Shown: positions 1 through 8,397, counted from the stretch's first letter. The stretch is DNA of 64,000 bases from an uncultured Clostridium sp. (GCA_937885015.1 CALAAS010000003.1:1-64000), one strand, 5' to 3'. Notes: generated by a model from the sequence alone, not told the origin. Numbers and translations: made by a program.

Positions 1-327
1 TGATTCATGATATTTTTTAGCCACAAGTGTTACAAAAATGCTTGACCACAACATATCAAACATAAGACCTTCCACCATTTCATCATCCGTAACACCCAGA
101 GCTTCCTTCAGTATCAATGCGCCAATAATCACATTTACCGGAGTATTTGGTCTTGAAGCCTTGTTGCTATACAGGACAGAAAAATCTTCTTCCGAAATGT
201 ACGGAAAAATTTTCTCTGAGAAAACTTTAGCCCAGGATTTTTCCAGAAAACTCCGTTCGCGTTCAGTAAGACCAAACGTACTGTCATTAAGAGATAACTG
301 TTGGGTACTATTTGCTGCAAATGCCAT
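1..327 (-). CDS. IS1182-family transposase, N-terminal part (runs off the window)
   Basis: Reading leftward from an ATG at 327 (ribosome binding site GAGGTGATT just upstream), 109 codons stay open to the edge. The start MAFAANSTQQLSLNDSTFGL, then LTERERSFLEKSWAKVF, SNKASRPNTPVNVIIGALIL and TDDEMVEGLMFD, is the typical N-terminus of IS1182-family (DDE) transposases as I remember them. After MFD the family normally continues IRFQYAL; here it reads MLWSSIFVTLVAKKYHES, so the gene may be rearranged or internally deleted just before the edge. The catalytic DDE residues would lie outside the window. Family call is confident; whether the gene is intact cannot be told. Confidence 0.8.
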   Translation of the reverse strand, partial: MAFAANSTQQLSLNDSTFGLTERERSFLEKSWAKVFSEKIFPYISEEDFSVLYSNKASRPNTPVNVIIGALILKEALGVTDDEMVEGLMFDMLWSSIFVTLVAKKYHES

Positions 328-355
328 AGAATCACCTCGATATTTGATACTTCAA

Positions 356-426
356 TTATATCAAAGGTCAACGTTATTTCATATATTGTGTTAAATTTTC
401 AAGGTACAAATTTATATCAAAGGTCA
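356..426. repeat. 15-bp direct repeat inside the IS end
   Basis: TTATATCAAAGGTCA occurs at 356-370 and exactly again at 412-426, 56 bp apart, between the transposase start and the presumed IS terminus. Iterated sites next to an IS end commonly serve as transposase binding sites or as part of the transposase promoter; that role is inference. Confidence 0.65.
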
Positions 427-455
427 CAGACCTTTTGACACCCTAATCCTATGCA

Positions 456-498
456 AGAAAAAAAGATGCTGCAAACGCAATTTCAGTTCTGCAGCATC
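456..498 (-). terminator. Intrinsic terminator of codY
   Basis: On the minus strand GATGCTGCA (498-490) pairs with TGCAGCATC (473-465) around a 16-base loop and is followed at once by a run of Ts. It lies about 40 bases past the codY stop. Confidence 0.85.
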
Positions 499-539
499 TC
501 CTTTTTGGAAATCCATCTCATATTCTTACTCGTACTCTC

Positions 540-1319
540 TCACTTCGCTTCGGCTTTTAACGCCTTCAGCTCATCAAAAACTACATCGTTCAGAACTTTA
601 ATATATGTTCCTTTCATTCCGGAAGAGCGGGACTCAATCACACCGGCGCTTTCAAATTTGCGCAGCGCATTGACAATAACAGACCGCGTAATGCCCACCC
701 GATCTGCAATTTTGCTGGCAACGAGAATCCCCTCATTTCCTTCCAGCTCATCAAAAATATGCGTGATCGCTTCCAGCTCCGAGAAAGACAGGGTGCTGAT
801 TGCGGACTTCACAATCTGGATCTTTCTGGTCTCCTCTGCATTCTCCTCATTCACAGAACGCATCATCTCCAGTCCCACTACGGCCGTTCCGTATTCACTC
901 AGAATAATGTCATCAATATCATACTGGGCATCTGATTTATAAATAAACAGAGTTCCCAGTCTCTCCCCTGAGATATCAATTGGCGTAATAATCGCCTGAT
1001 ATTTCTTTACATTTTCTTCTGCAAATCCAAGGGTTGCAAGGTTTACATTCTCTTTTGTCGATAAAACACTCAAAAGGCGCTCGTTCAGCATGCGATCCAC
1101 AAAACCGCCAACCTGATCTTCAATCAGCTCTTCGATCTCATCAATTTCTGGATGAATCGCAACGCCGAGCACTTTGCCCTTTTTACTGATTACCAGAATA
1201 TTCGACTCCAATATATCACTGAGCACTTCACAAATATCATTGAAAACAACCTTATGAGAATGGTTATTATGCAATAATTTGTTGATCTTCCGAGTCTTAT
1301 CCAACAACTGAACGCTCAT
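540..1319 (-). CDS. codY: GTP-sensing transcriptional pleiotropic repressor CodY
   Basis: CodY binds branched-chain amino acids through an N-terminal GAF domain and GTP, and represses nutrient-stress genes in Firmicutes. The protein is 259 aa, the usual length. It starts MSVQLLDKTRKINKLL, as CodY proteins do, has the GAF region over roughly residues 1-155 and the C-terminal winged helix-turn-helix (ASKIADRVGITRSVIVNALR, about residues 200-220, then RKFESAGVIESRSSG) that contacts DNA. It follows topA, dprA and comM on the same strand, a common Clostridia order, but has its own promoter and terminator. Start supported by GGAGGAAACGGTAG upstream of the ATG. Confidence 0.97.
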   Translation of the reverse strand: MSVQLLDKTRKINKLLHNNHSHKVVFNDICEVLSDILESNILVISKKGKVLGVAIHPEIDEIEELIEDQVGGFVDRMLNERLLSVLSTKENVNLATLGFAEENVKKYQAIITPIDISGERLGTLFIYKSDAQYDIDDIILSEYGTAVVGLEMMRSVNEENAEETRKIQIVKSAISTLSFSELEAITHIFDELEGNEGILVASKIADRVGITRSVIVNALRKFESAGVIESRSSGMKGTYIKVLNDVVFDELKALKAEAK

Positions 1320-1348
1320 TCTACCGTTTCCTCCTTTGCTTTATCGTT

Positions 1349-1376
1349 ATATTAGAATCCTATTCTAACTGTACAA
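1349..1376 (-). promoter_or_regulatory. Probable codY promoter with overlapping palindrome
   Basis: On the minus strand TTGTAC (1376-1371) and TAATAT (1354-1349) are spaced 16 bp and sit 30 bp ahead of codY. A palindrome, TTAGAAT-3 nt-ATTCTAA (1352-1368), covers the spacer and the -10 box, the position expected of a repressor operator. It is not an obvious match to the CodY box AATTTTCWGAAAATT, so the regulator is open. Confidence 0.6.
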
Positions 1377-1450
1377 ATTGTATCACGATTTACCGATAAT
1401 AGCAAGAGTTTTTCCGGATTTTTCATTTTTTTTAATAATTAACATCTTTC

Positions 1451-3520
1451 TTACTGAGTTTTAACAAATCCGCAAGATTCATTGGAACAGAGCAACTTAT
1501 TTCCTTTTTCAAGCATCAACTGGCCACACTTTGGACATTTCTCCGTGGACGGTTTCTGCCAGGTCATAAAATCACAGTCCGGGTTATTTTCACACCCGTA
1601 ATAGCGACGTCCTTTTTTTGATTTCCGGATAACGATTTCGCCTCCGCATTTGGGACATTTTACACCAATTTTTTCCAGGTATGGCTTCGTGTTCTTACAG
1701 TCCGGAAATCCGGGGCAGGCCAAAAATTTTCCGTGAGGGCCGTATTTAATTACCATATTTCGGCCGCATAACTCACAGATTTCATCCGTAACCTCATCTG
1801 CAATCTTGACGGCATCCAGCTTTTCTTCCGCCTCCTTTACCGCCTCAGACAGATCTGGATAAAAGTTTTCGATTACCGTCTTCCACGGAACGCTTCCGTC
1901 TCCGATCCTGTCTAAAAGGTATTCCATATTGGCCGTAAAGGTAAGATCCACGATGGATGGAAATGCCTGCTTCATCATGCCATTGACTACCTCACCCAGT
2001 TCTGTCACGTAGAGATTTTTATTTTCTTTAGCCACATAACGCCGTGCAATAATCGTGGTAATAGTAGGGGCATAGGTGCTGGGACGCCCGATTCCCTGCT
2101 CTTCCAGAGCCTTTACCAGAGAGGCTTCCGTATAGTGAGCTGGCGGCTGGGTAAAATGCTGTCCCTCTTCCAGACTGTCCAGATTCAGCTGCATTCCCTT
2201 TTCCAGCGTTTCTGTCAGAACACCGTCCTCCTCCTTCTCATCGGCCTGGGAATAGACTGACAAAAAACCGTCAAACCGGATTTTCGACGCAGAGAGGGTA
2301 AAAACATGGTCTCCTGCCGCCACTTTCACCGACGTGGTCTCATATACAGCCGGACGCATGCGGCTGGCTGTGAAACGACGCCAGATCAGCTGATACAGGC
2401 GGAATAAATCCCTGGACAGCTGTTCCTTTACAAGAACCGGAGTCAGGGTAATATCCGTGGGACGGATCGCCTCATGGGCGTCCTGAATTTTAGCATCTGA
2501 TTTTCCGGTAGTCGGCTGTGCAGACACATACTGCTCTCCAAACTGGCTGCCGATATAACTTCTGGCTGCTGTATCTGCCTCTGCTGCCACACGGGTCGAA
2601 TCAGTACGCAAATACGTAATCAGACCGATGGTTCCACGCCCCTTGATGTCCACGCCTTCATAAAGCTGCTGGGCCAGGCGCATGGTTTTCTGAGTAGAAA
2701 AGTTCAGTGCCTTGGATGCCTCCTGCTGCAGGGTACTGGTTGTAAAGGGAATCGGCGCTTTTTTAATACGTTCCCCCAGTTTTACATCTGCAACTTCATA
2801 CGTACAGTTCTCCAGTCCCTTTAAAATCCCATCCAGTTCTTCCCGGCTGTGAATGGCCTGCTTTCCACTGCTGTCCCCGTAGTATTTTGCCGTCAGTTTT
2901 TTTCGGGATCCAGGAACCCGAAGCTTTGCCTCCAACGTCCAGTATTCCTCCGGAATAAAAGAATTGATCTCATCCTCTCTGTCGCAGATCATCCGCAGAG
3001 CTACCGACTGGACGCGTCCAGCAGACAATCCTCTCTTTACCTTGGCCCACAGAAGGGGGCTGATCAGGTAACCCACCATACGATCCAGCATTCGTCTGGC
3101 CTGCTGCGCATCCACCAGGTTTGTATCAATATCTCTCGGCTCTTTTAAAGATGCTTTTACCGCATTTTTCGTAATCTCATTAAAGCTGATACGATACACC
3201 TTTTTATCCGGGTTTTCATCCAGCTTCAGAGCTTTCACAAGATGCCAGGAAATCGCCTCTCCCTCCCGGTCCGGGTCCGTTGCCAGATAAATCTTATCGG
3301 CCTTTTTCACTTCTTTTCGAAGGCGGGCCAGCACATCTCCTTTTCCACGGATGGTAATATATTTCGGCTCATAATCGTGTTCTACGTCAATTCCCAGGGT
3401 GCTCTTGGGAAGATCTCTGACGTGGCCGCCGGAGGCATCTACCTCGTAGTTGGCCCCGAGAAACTTTTTGATGGTTTTTACTTTGGCCGGCGACTCTACA
3501 ATTACCAGATTTTTTGACAT
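1451..3520 (-). CDS. topA: DNA topoisomerase I (type IA)
   Basis: Relaxes negatively supercoiled DNA by transient single-strand cleavage. The 689-aa protein has the Toprim domain at the N-terminus (LVIVESPAKVKTIKKFLG at 5-22; Mg-binding DPDRE around 82-86), the four-domain type IA core, and the catalytic tyrosine Y303 in ITYLRTDSTR. The C-terminus carries three Cys4 zinc ribbons (starting near CELCG, CPKCGGE and CPKCGQ), typical of Firmicute TopA. It starts 10 bp after the dprA stop and is probably cotranscribed with comM-dprA. Nothing unusual. Confidence 0.97.
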   Translation of the reverse strand: MSKNLVIVESPAKVKTIKKFLGANYEVDASGGHVRDLPKSTLGIDVEHDYEPKYITIRGKGDVLARLRKEVKKADKIYLATDPDREGEAISWHLVKALKLDENPDKKVYRISFNEITKNAVKASLKEPRDIDTNLVDAQQARRMLDRMVGYLISPLLWAKVKRGLSAGRVQSVALRMICDREDEINSFIPEEYWTLEAKLRVPGSRKKLTAKYYGDSSGKQAIHSREELDGILKGLENCTYEVADVKLGERIKKAPIPFTTSTLQQEASKALNFSTQKTMRLAQQLYEGVDIKGRGTIGLITYLRTDSTRVAAEADTAARSYIGSQFGEQYVSAQPTTGKSDAKIQDAHEAIRPTDITLTPVLVKEQLSRDLFRLYQLIWRRFTASRMRPAVYETTSVKVAAGDHVFTLSASKIRFDGFLSVYSQADEKEEDGVLTETLEKGMQLNLDSLEEGQHFTQPPAHYTEASLVKALEEQGIGRPSTYAPTITTIIARRYVAKENKNLYVTELGEVVNGMMKQAFPSIVDLTFTANMEYLLDRIGDGSVPWKTVIENFYPDLSEAVKEAEEKLDAVKIADEVTDEICELCGRNMVIKYGPHGKFLACPGFPDCKNTKPYLEKIGVKCPKCGGEIVIRKSKKGRRYYGCENNPDCDFMTWQKPSTEKCPKCGQLMLEKGNKLLCSNESCGFVKTQ

Positions 3521-3530
3521 GATATATCCT

Positions 3531-4670
3531 CTACTCTAACTTTCTCATGTAATATTGATTCATTGGCTGAACAATCCAGCCGTTCATTTCAAGATTCAGC
3601 AGCGCGGCCATACAGTCCCCGGCGCTGACTCCCGTGGCACGTACGATTTCATCTACATGCCTGGGGTGTGAATCCAAGCAACTATACACCATTTTTTCCG
3701 TCTTTGCAAGTGCATTTCCCGATTTTCCACGATCTTTTATTAAGTTTTTACTTTTAATATGAAAAAACTCTAACAGTTCTTCCGGATCCATGAGAAGTCC
3801 GGCTCCCTGACGAATCAGACGGTTACAGCCGACACTAAGCGGATCGATCCGCCTTCCAGGTAGGGCCATCACTTCCTTTCCCTGTTCCAAAGCCAAATCG
3901 GCCGTAATCAGAGAACCGCTCCTTTTTCGTGCCTCTACCACCAAAACCAGATCGGAAAGTCCGCTTATAATCCGGTTGCGTACCGGAAAATGAAAGGAAA
4001 GCGGTGGCTCCCCCGGCCCATATTCCGACAGAATCCCTCCTTGTAGCTTTATCGCCTCATACACACCTTTCCCGGAAGGCGGATAGCATACATCCGCTCC
4101 GCAGCCCAGCACCGCAAAAGTATTTCCGCCTCCCTTAAGCGCTCCCCGGTGTCCCGCCAGATCTACCCCCAGCGCCATGCCGCTGACAATCTGTATGCCA
4201 TGCTCTGCCAGAAACCTTCCAAAATATTCCGCTTCCTGCCTCCCATATGCGGTACAGTTCCGGGCTCCCACGATAGAAACGGAAGGGATTCCGTCATCAG
4301 GAAGTTTTCCCAACACGAAAAGCCACATGGGTGGGTCGAAAAGATTTTTCAGCCTGGATGGATACGCTCCATCTCCAAAAAGAATCATGCGCATCCCAAT
4401 TTTTTTCATCTGTTCCAGTTCCTGAATCCGATTTTCCAGTTCGTTTTTTGCCGCCAGAAGGTTCTCTTTCTGACGCCCTGACAGGAATTCCAACCGGTTA
4501 AAATCGTCTTTCTTCATATTATATATTGCTTCAAAGCTGTTTGTGTATGCATAAAGTTTTTTTGCGTTTACTGCCCCTATTCCTTCCACCCGGCTCAGCC
4601 AGTAGGCATACTCTCTTTCCCGGCTGTTTCCTGTGCAGCTTTCTCTTCTGTCATCTCTTCTGTTTTCCAT
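3531..4670 (-). CDS. dprA: DNA-processing protein DprA (Smf)
   Basis: DprA binds incoming single-stranded DNA and loads RecA during natural transformation. The protein shows an N-terminal helix-hairpin-helix region (VEGIGAVNAKKLYAY), the Rossmann-like DprA core with SIVGARNCTAYGRQEAEYF and SGMALGVDLAGHRGALKGG, VLGCGADVCYPP, and a C-terminal winged-helix (HVDEIVRATGVSAG). The start at 4670 (379 aa) is preferred because AAAGGAGGAGAG lies just upstream; a longer reading to 4703 would put the ribosome binding site inside the gene. It lies between comM and topA, both co-oriented. Confidence 0.95.
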   Translation of the reverse strand: MENRRDDRRESCTGNSREREYAYWLSRVEGIGAVNAKKLYAYTNSFEAIYNMKKDDFNRLEFLSGRQKENLLAAKNELENRIQELEQMKKIGMRMILFGDGAYPSRLKNLFDPPMWLFVLGKLPDDGIPSVSIVGARNCTAYGRQEAEYFGRFLAEHGIQIVSGMALGVDLAGHRGALKGGGNTFAVLGCGADVCYPPSGKGVYEAIKLQGGILSEYGPGEPPLSFHFPVRNRIISGLSDLVLVVEARKRSGSLITADLALEQGKEVMALPGRRIDPLSVGCNRLIRQGAGLLMDPEELLEFFHIKSKNLIKDRGKSGNALAKTEKMVYSCLDSHPRHVDEIVRATGVSAGDCMAALLNLEMNGWIVQPMNQYYMRKLE

Positions 4671-4690
4671 TTTGCTCTCCTCCTTTTCCC

Positions 4691-4758
4691 CGGCGTACGG
4701 CAATCTTCACGGAGCCTTTTTATGTCATAGGAGACAGCGTCCTATGGCATAAAAAAGG
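4691..4758. repeat. Dispersed hairpin repeat, copy A
   Basis: Divergent copy of an element found also at 8439-8525 and 55723-55810. It has the shared block CGGCGTACGGCAATCTTCAC then GGAGC, followed by a hairpin whose arms CCTTTTTATGTCATAGGA and TCCTATGGCATAAAAAAGG enclose a 7-base loop. Arm sequences differ from the other copies but still pair. The right arm overlaps the last codons and the stop of comM. T-runs at both ends suggest it can act as a terminator in both directions. Confidence 0.75.
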
Positions 4759-6319
4759 TTCCAATTTTTCCCCAGTATTTTTGCATGAATCCCCGCAGAC
4801 CAATGGCTTCCGCCAGCTGCGTCCGCCCAATCTGCTTTTTTCCATCCAGGTCTGCCAGGGTTCTGGCTACTTTCAGCACCTTTCCATGGCCCCGAAGGCT
4901 GATCCCCTGACTTTTTTCTGCCTGCTCCAAAAAATTTGCATCAACAGGGGTAAGGCAGCAAAATCGTTCCAGATGGCAGCGCTTCATCTGGCTATTGCAG
5001 CAAATCTCCTCTCCCGCAAACCGCTCCAGCTGACGTTCTCTGGCTTCTGCCACACGCGCCCGCATCACAGCGGAGGATTCTCCCCGCTTCCCTTCCCCAA
5101 GAATCGCCGGATTCTGTCTGGGAACCTCTACTCCGATATCAATCCGATCCAAAAACGGACCGGAAACGCGTCCCAGATACCGGGCAATCTGCTGCGGGGT
5201 GCACCGGCAGGCGGATTCCCCCTCCGAAAAAAGCTCGCCGCACTTACAGGGATTCATAGCCGCCACTACCAGAGCGTTGGCCGGAAAAGTCACAGAACCA
5301 GAAAGACGGGATACTGTAATTGTCCCCTCCTCCATCGGCTGGCGGAGAAGATCCAGTACCTCTGGCCGGAATTCCGCCAACTCATCGAGAAAAAGAATCC
5401 CTCTGCTGGCCAGAGAGATTTCCCCTGGTTTCGGATTTTTCCCCCCACCTGCCATGGCCCAGGGCGTAATGCTGTGATGTGGACTGCGAAAAGGCCGCCT
5501 TTTCAGGAGGGGCGCCTGGCTGTTCAAAAGACCGCAAATGCTGTAAACACCGGAAACCTCCATACTCTCTTCCAGGCTCAGGGGCGGAAGAATGGTCGCC
5601 AGACGCCGGGCCGCCATGGTTTTTCCAGTCCCTGCCGGACCGATAAAAAGGAGATTATGCCAGCCAGCCGCCGACGCCTCACAGGCCCGACGAACCGTTG
5701 CCAAACCGATCAGTTCCTCGAAATCTTCTTCAAATTCCATCTTCTCCATTGAGAAAGTCTCCCTGGAAAAATGCGTCCCATGAATGGACTGCGGGGCCTG
5801 AAACAGACATCCCAATTCCCGCAAATCTGAAACACCCACTATTTCGATTCCTTCCACCACGGTTCCTTCTGCCACATTCTCCTTCGACAAAAACACTCGC
5901 TTCATCCCCGCTTTTTTTGCCGCATAAACTCGAGGTAAAATCCCGGACACACTTTTAATCCGCCCATCCAGTCCGAGCTCCCCAATAAATCCCCATTGGT
6001 TGCGTATCTCTTCCTCCGGCATCTTCCTTCCTGTTCCCTGCTCCAGACAACACAGCACAGCTGCTGCAATGGCCAGATCACAGGCAGTCCCCTCTTTTCG
6101 TACTCCTGCCGGAGACAAGTTTACCGTAATTCGTCTGGGCGGTAAACGAAATCCGGCATTTTTAAGCGCCGTCCGGATTCTCTCCTGGGCCTCCCGGACC
6201 TCCTCTGACAACCGTCCAATCAAAATAAAGGATGGAAGGCCATCGCTGATATCGACCTCCACACTGATGGCATAGCCATCAACTCCATGTACACCAAAAC
6301 CGTTTGATTTGCAGAACAA
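4742..6319 (-). CDS. comM: ComM/YifB-family Mg-chelatase-like AAA+ ATPase
   Basis: ComM is a hexameric helicase helping branch migration of single-stranded donor DNA in transformation. The 525-aa protein has the N-terminal Lon-protease-like domain (about 1-170), a Walker A GPAGTGKTMAARRL, the conserved RPFRSPHHSIT, Walker B LFLDELAEF, and AAMNPCKCG of the zinc-binding loop; the C-terminal Mg-chelatase domain ends near the stop. The start is a TTG at 6319 placed 7 bases after AAAGGAGG; no ATG fits. The last residues FFMP and the stop codon are formed by one arm of a dispersed repeat. Lies upstream of dprA. Confidence 0.93.
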   Translation of the reverse strand: MFCKSNGFGVHGVDGYAISVEVDISDGLPSFILIGRLSEEVREAQERIRTALKNAGFRLPPRRITVNLSPAGVRKEGTACDLAIAAAVLCCLEQGTGRKMPEEEIRNQWGFIGELGLDGRIKSVSGILPRVYAAKKAGMKRVFLSKENVAEGTVVEGIEIVGVSDLRELGCLFQAPQSIHGTHFSRETFSMEKMEFEEDFEELIGLATVRRACEASAAGWHNLLFIGPAGTGKTMAARRLATILPPLSLEESMEVSGVYSICGLLNSQAPLLKRRPFRSPHHSITPWAMAGGGKNPKPGEISLASRGILFLDELAEFRPEVLDLLRQPMEEGTITVSRLSGSVTFPANALVVAAMNPCKCGELFSEGESACRCTPQQIARYLGRVSGPFLDRIDIGVEVPRQNPAILGEGKRGESSAVMRARVAEARERQLERFAGEEICCNSQMKRCHLERFCCLTPVDANFLEQAEKSQGISLRGHGKVLKVARTLADLDGKKQIGRTQLAEAIGLRGFMQKYWGKIGTFFMP

Positions 6320-6374
6320 CTTTTCTCCTCCTTTGTCTCACGGGTATGGCGGCCCCGCTTTCATGATAAAATAA

Positions 6375-6480
6375 TTGGAATTGTAAGATGATTCAGATTG
6401 ATAAAATAGTTTAGAATGATAGAATGACTAAAATGATAAAACAGTTCAGATTGACAGAATGATTCAGATTGATAGAGTGG
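6375..6480. repeat. Degenerate 18-bp tandem repeat, six units
   Basis: Six successive 17-18-bp units related to TTCAGATTGATAGAATGA start at about 6375, 6392, 6410, 6428, 6445 and 6463. Units 2, 5 and 6 are closest to each other. The array fills the gap between comM and the downstream hydrolase gene and has no open frame worth calling. Confidence 0.8.
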
Positions 6481-6523
6481 TTTTACGTCACGTTTTAAAA
6501 AGATATTTCAGTGACATAAAACC
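6479..6523 (-). terminator. Inverted repeat, possible weak terminator of the hydrolase gene
   Basis: GGTTTTACGTCAC (6479-6491) pairs with GTGACATAAAACC (6511-6523) with one mismatch across a 19-base loop, 30 bases past the hydrolase stop. There is no clear T-run after it, so a terminator role is uncertain. Confidence 0.35.
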
Positions 6524-6553
6524 GGATTTTCTCTGAAAGAAACGGGCCGGACT

Positions 6554-7492
6554 TTAGCGGGTACAGAGTTTCCTGGAGTGAATCCACTCTGCAATATCCT
6601 CAAACACCTCTGCCCGGTTTTGCTCATTCAGCAGCTCATGGCGTGCGCCCGGATACAGCTTCATCGTCACATCCCGGCATCCCTGCTGTAAAAAAATACG
6701 GCAAACCTTCCGCACTCCGCGTCCGCGTCCCCCTACCGGATCTTCACTTCCGGACAGAAACAGAATCGGGAGAGCTTTCGGAATGTTCTGGAAGTCTTTC
6801 TTTCTGTTCAGCTGGATCATGACACGGAAAAAATCCTCGAACGCACCGTTTGTAAACAGAAACTGACAGTACGGATCTGCCTCATACTTCCGGTTTTCCT
6901 CTGTACATCGGGAAAGCCACTGATGCTCTGTGACACGCCTCTCAAACCGGCGGTTAAAATTCCCGAGAACCAGGCGGTGGAGTCCCGTGCTTCGCCCGGA
7001 GCGTCCTTCCAGCCGGACTGCAAGGCGAACCAGCGCCATCCCGGCATGCAGAACCAGCGTGGACTGGCATCCGGTCCCCATAAAAATCGCTCCATCCAGC
7101 TCATGGCCAAAACGGGTCAGATAAATCCTGCCAAAAAAAGAACCCATGCTGTGTCCTAAAAGAATATGGGGGATTCCGGGATACCGGCGCTTCAGCACAA
7201 CTGCGGCCCGGTGCAGATCTGCCAGCACACACTCTGCTCCTTGTTCCGCCGCAAACTCCCCCAGATGGCCAGGGCGCGCCGTCTTTCCATGACCTGGGTG
7301 GTCATGTCCGGCTACCGCAATCCCTATCCGGTTCATCGCCTCTGCAAAATCTCCATAGCGCCCGATGTGTTCGATCATACCGTGGGAAATCTGAATGATC
7401 GCTCTGGGCGTTCCCTCCGGCTCCCAGAGAATCCCGTAAACCCGGCTTACCCCGTCCCAGGAGGGAAACCAGAACTCCCTTTCTCTGCTCAA
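6554..7492 (-). CDS. Alpha/beta hydrolase, monoacylglycerol lipase/lysophospholipase-like
   Basis: A cytosolic serine hydrolase of the Hydrolase_4 (serine aminopeptidase S33) type. Visible features are the oxyanion motif ISHGMIEHIGRY, HDHPGHGKT, the nucleophile elbow GHSMG, the acid loop SGSEDPVGG and the catalytic histidine in GARHELLNE. The start is best taken as TTG at 7492: AGAAGG lies 7 bases ahead and the TTGA overlap with the stop of the upstream gene implies translational coupling. An ATG at 7528 is in frame but has no ribosome binding site. Substrate unknown; the motifs favour a monoacylglycerol or lysophospholipid ester. Confidence 0.85.
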   Translation of the reverse strand: MSREREFWFPSWDGVSRVYGILWEPEGTPRAIIQISHGMIEHIGRYGDFAEAMNRIGIAVAGHDHPGHGKTARPGHLGEFAAEQGAECVLADLHRAAVVLKRRYPGIPHILLGHSMGSFFGRIYLTRFGHELDGAIFMGTGCQSTLVLHAGMALVRLAVRLEGRSGRSTGLHRLVLGNFNRRFERRVTEHQWLSRCTEENRKYEADPYCQFLFTNGAFEDFFRVMIQLNRKKDFQNIPKALPILFLSGSEDPVGGRGRGVRKVCRIFLQQGCRDVTMKLYPGARHELLNEQNRAEVFEDIAEWIHSRKLCTR

Positions 7493-8328
7493 CGTGCACC
7501 TTCTTTCTCCGGATACCGGTAACGGCATCGGAATGTACAGTCTTTACATAATTTTTTCCATCCCGGCAGCAGCGGCTCTCCTTTGACAGACTTCAAAAGT
7601 GCCGTTGCCCTCTCTTCCTGCTCTCTGGTTCCCTCCAGCACCAGGCTCACAGAACCCTCAGAACCTCCTACACCTCCGGAGCCGACATGCCAGCCGTGTA
7701 CTCCGGTCAGAAGCTCCAGTGCTGCCAGTTCGTGAAGGATAATCCCGTTGTTTACCGTCACATATCCGCACCCGCGTCCGAAGGTAAAGGAATATTCTTC
7801 AATCCCACGCATGTGACGGCTTGCCTCCGGCACGGAGGCTACCAGTTTCTCCAGTCCCGCCGGAATCAGAAAGGCAACTCCCTGCGCGCAGATTTTCGGC
7901 ATCATTTTCATGATATTCCCGCCTGTCGGATGAGCCAGAAAAAAGCCGGCATTCCCCTGACTGTCAATGGCATTGGCCCCCTTCACATAGACATCTCCAG
8001 CTCCCATCCTTCCTGTATAAGAATCCAGTTCTTCGTAATCTGTTCTGGAAAAATCCGGCTCCTCCACCATTCCCTTATGCAGAAATACCGAGCGGATCCT
8101 GTCATCGGGACTCTGACAGAGTACTCCATCCGTCACAACCCCACAGGGAAAATGGGAAATATCCATCGGCCGCTGCAGCAGTTCCTCCAGAAAGTATCCG
8201 GTGGTTGTTCCGCTGGAAACCAGAATATTCCCCTTCTCTCTCGCCCGCAGCACAAGCGGATGTGAGGCCGCCGCTTTCCCGATCAGGCGTTTTGACTCCG
8301 CCGGTGTCAGCGATACCAGTATGCTCAT
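7489..8328 (-). CDS. Conserved protein of unknown function (possible NagB/CoA-transferase-like fold)
   Basis: 279 aa, no signal peptide or membrane segment. I do not recognise the family with certainty. The N-terminus (NILVSSGTTTGYFLEELL, about 34-51) resembles the first strand-loop-helix of the NagB/RpiA/CoA-transferase fold, and glycine-rich stretches follow (GGNIMKMMPK, GWHVGSGGVGGSEG). Three cysteines cluster near the C-terminus (KLCKDCTFRC), possibly a metal site. Its stop overlaps the start of the hydrolase gene, so the pair is one operon. GGGAGACT precedes the ATG. Confidence 0.55.
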   Translation of the reverse strand: MSILVSLTPAESKRLIGKAAASHPLVLRAREKGNILVSSGTTTGYFLEELLQRPMDISHFPCGVVTDGVLCQSPDDRIRSVFLHKGMVEEPDFSRTDYEELDSYTGRMGAGDVYVKGANAIDSQGNAGFFLAHPTGGNIMKMMPKICAQGVAFLIPAGLEKLVASVPEASRHMRGIEEYSFTFGRGCGYVTVNNGIILHELAALELLTGVHGWHVGSGGVGGSEGSVSLVLEGTREQEERATALLKSVKGEPLLPGWKKLCKDCTFRCRYRYPEKEGAR

Positions 8329-8397
8329 AGTCTCCCTTCCTTTCCCGATCCGTATTTTTCTTCATTATATACCAGCCTGTTTCAGATTACAAGAACA

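Larger units (their letters stand above)
1..445 (-). mobile_element. Left end of an IS1182-like insertion sequence
   Basis: The transposase start is followed outward by about 120 bases of non-coding DNA with a strong inverted repeat at 419-425/429-435 (AAAGGTC/GACCTTT) and the outward sequence GGGTGTCAAAAGGTC, which resembles a terminal inverted repeat ending near 445. The element sits directly behind the codY terminator. The outer boundary is a judgement: the other terminus and any target duplication are not in the window. Confidence 0.6.

Noticed and set aside
4526..5752. A 408-codon open frame on the plus strand opposite comM and dprA
   Set aside because: It is the reverse side of two well-recognised genes, has Pro/Arg/His-rich shadow composition and no ribosome binding site.
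6375..6480. CRISPR array
   Set aside because: The units are contiguous 18-mers without spacers, and no cas genes are near.
7490..7528. Longer hydrolase start at the ATG 7528
   Set aside because: No ribosome binding site, whereas TTG at 7492 has one and gives a TTGA overlap with the upstream stop.
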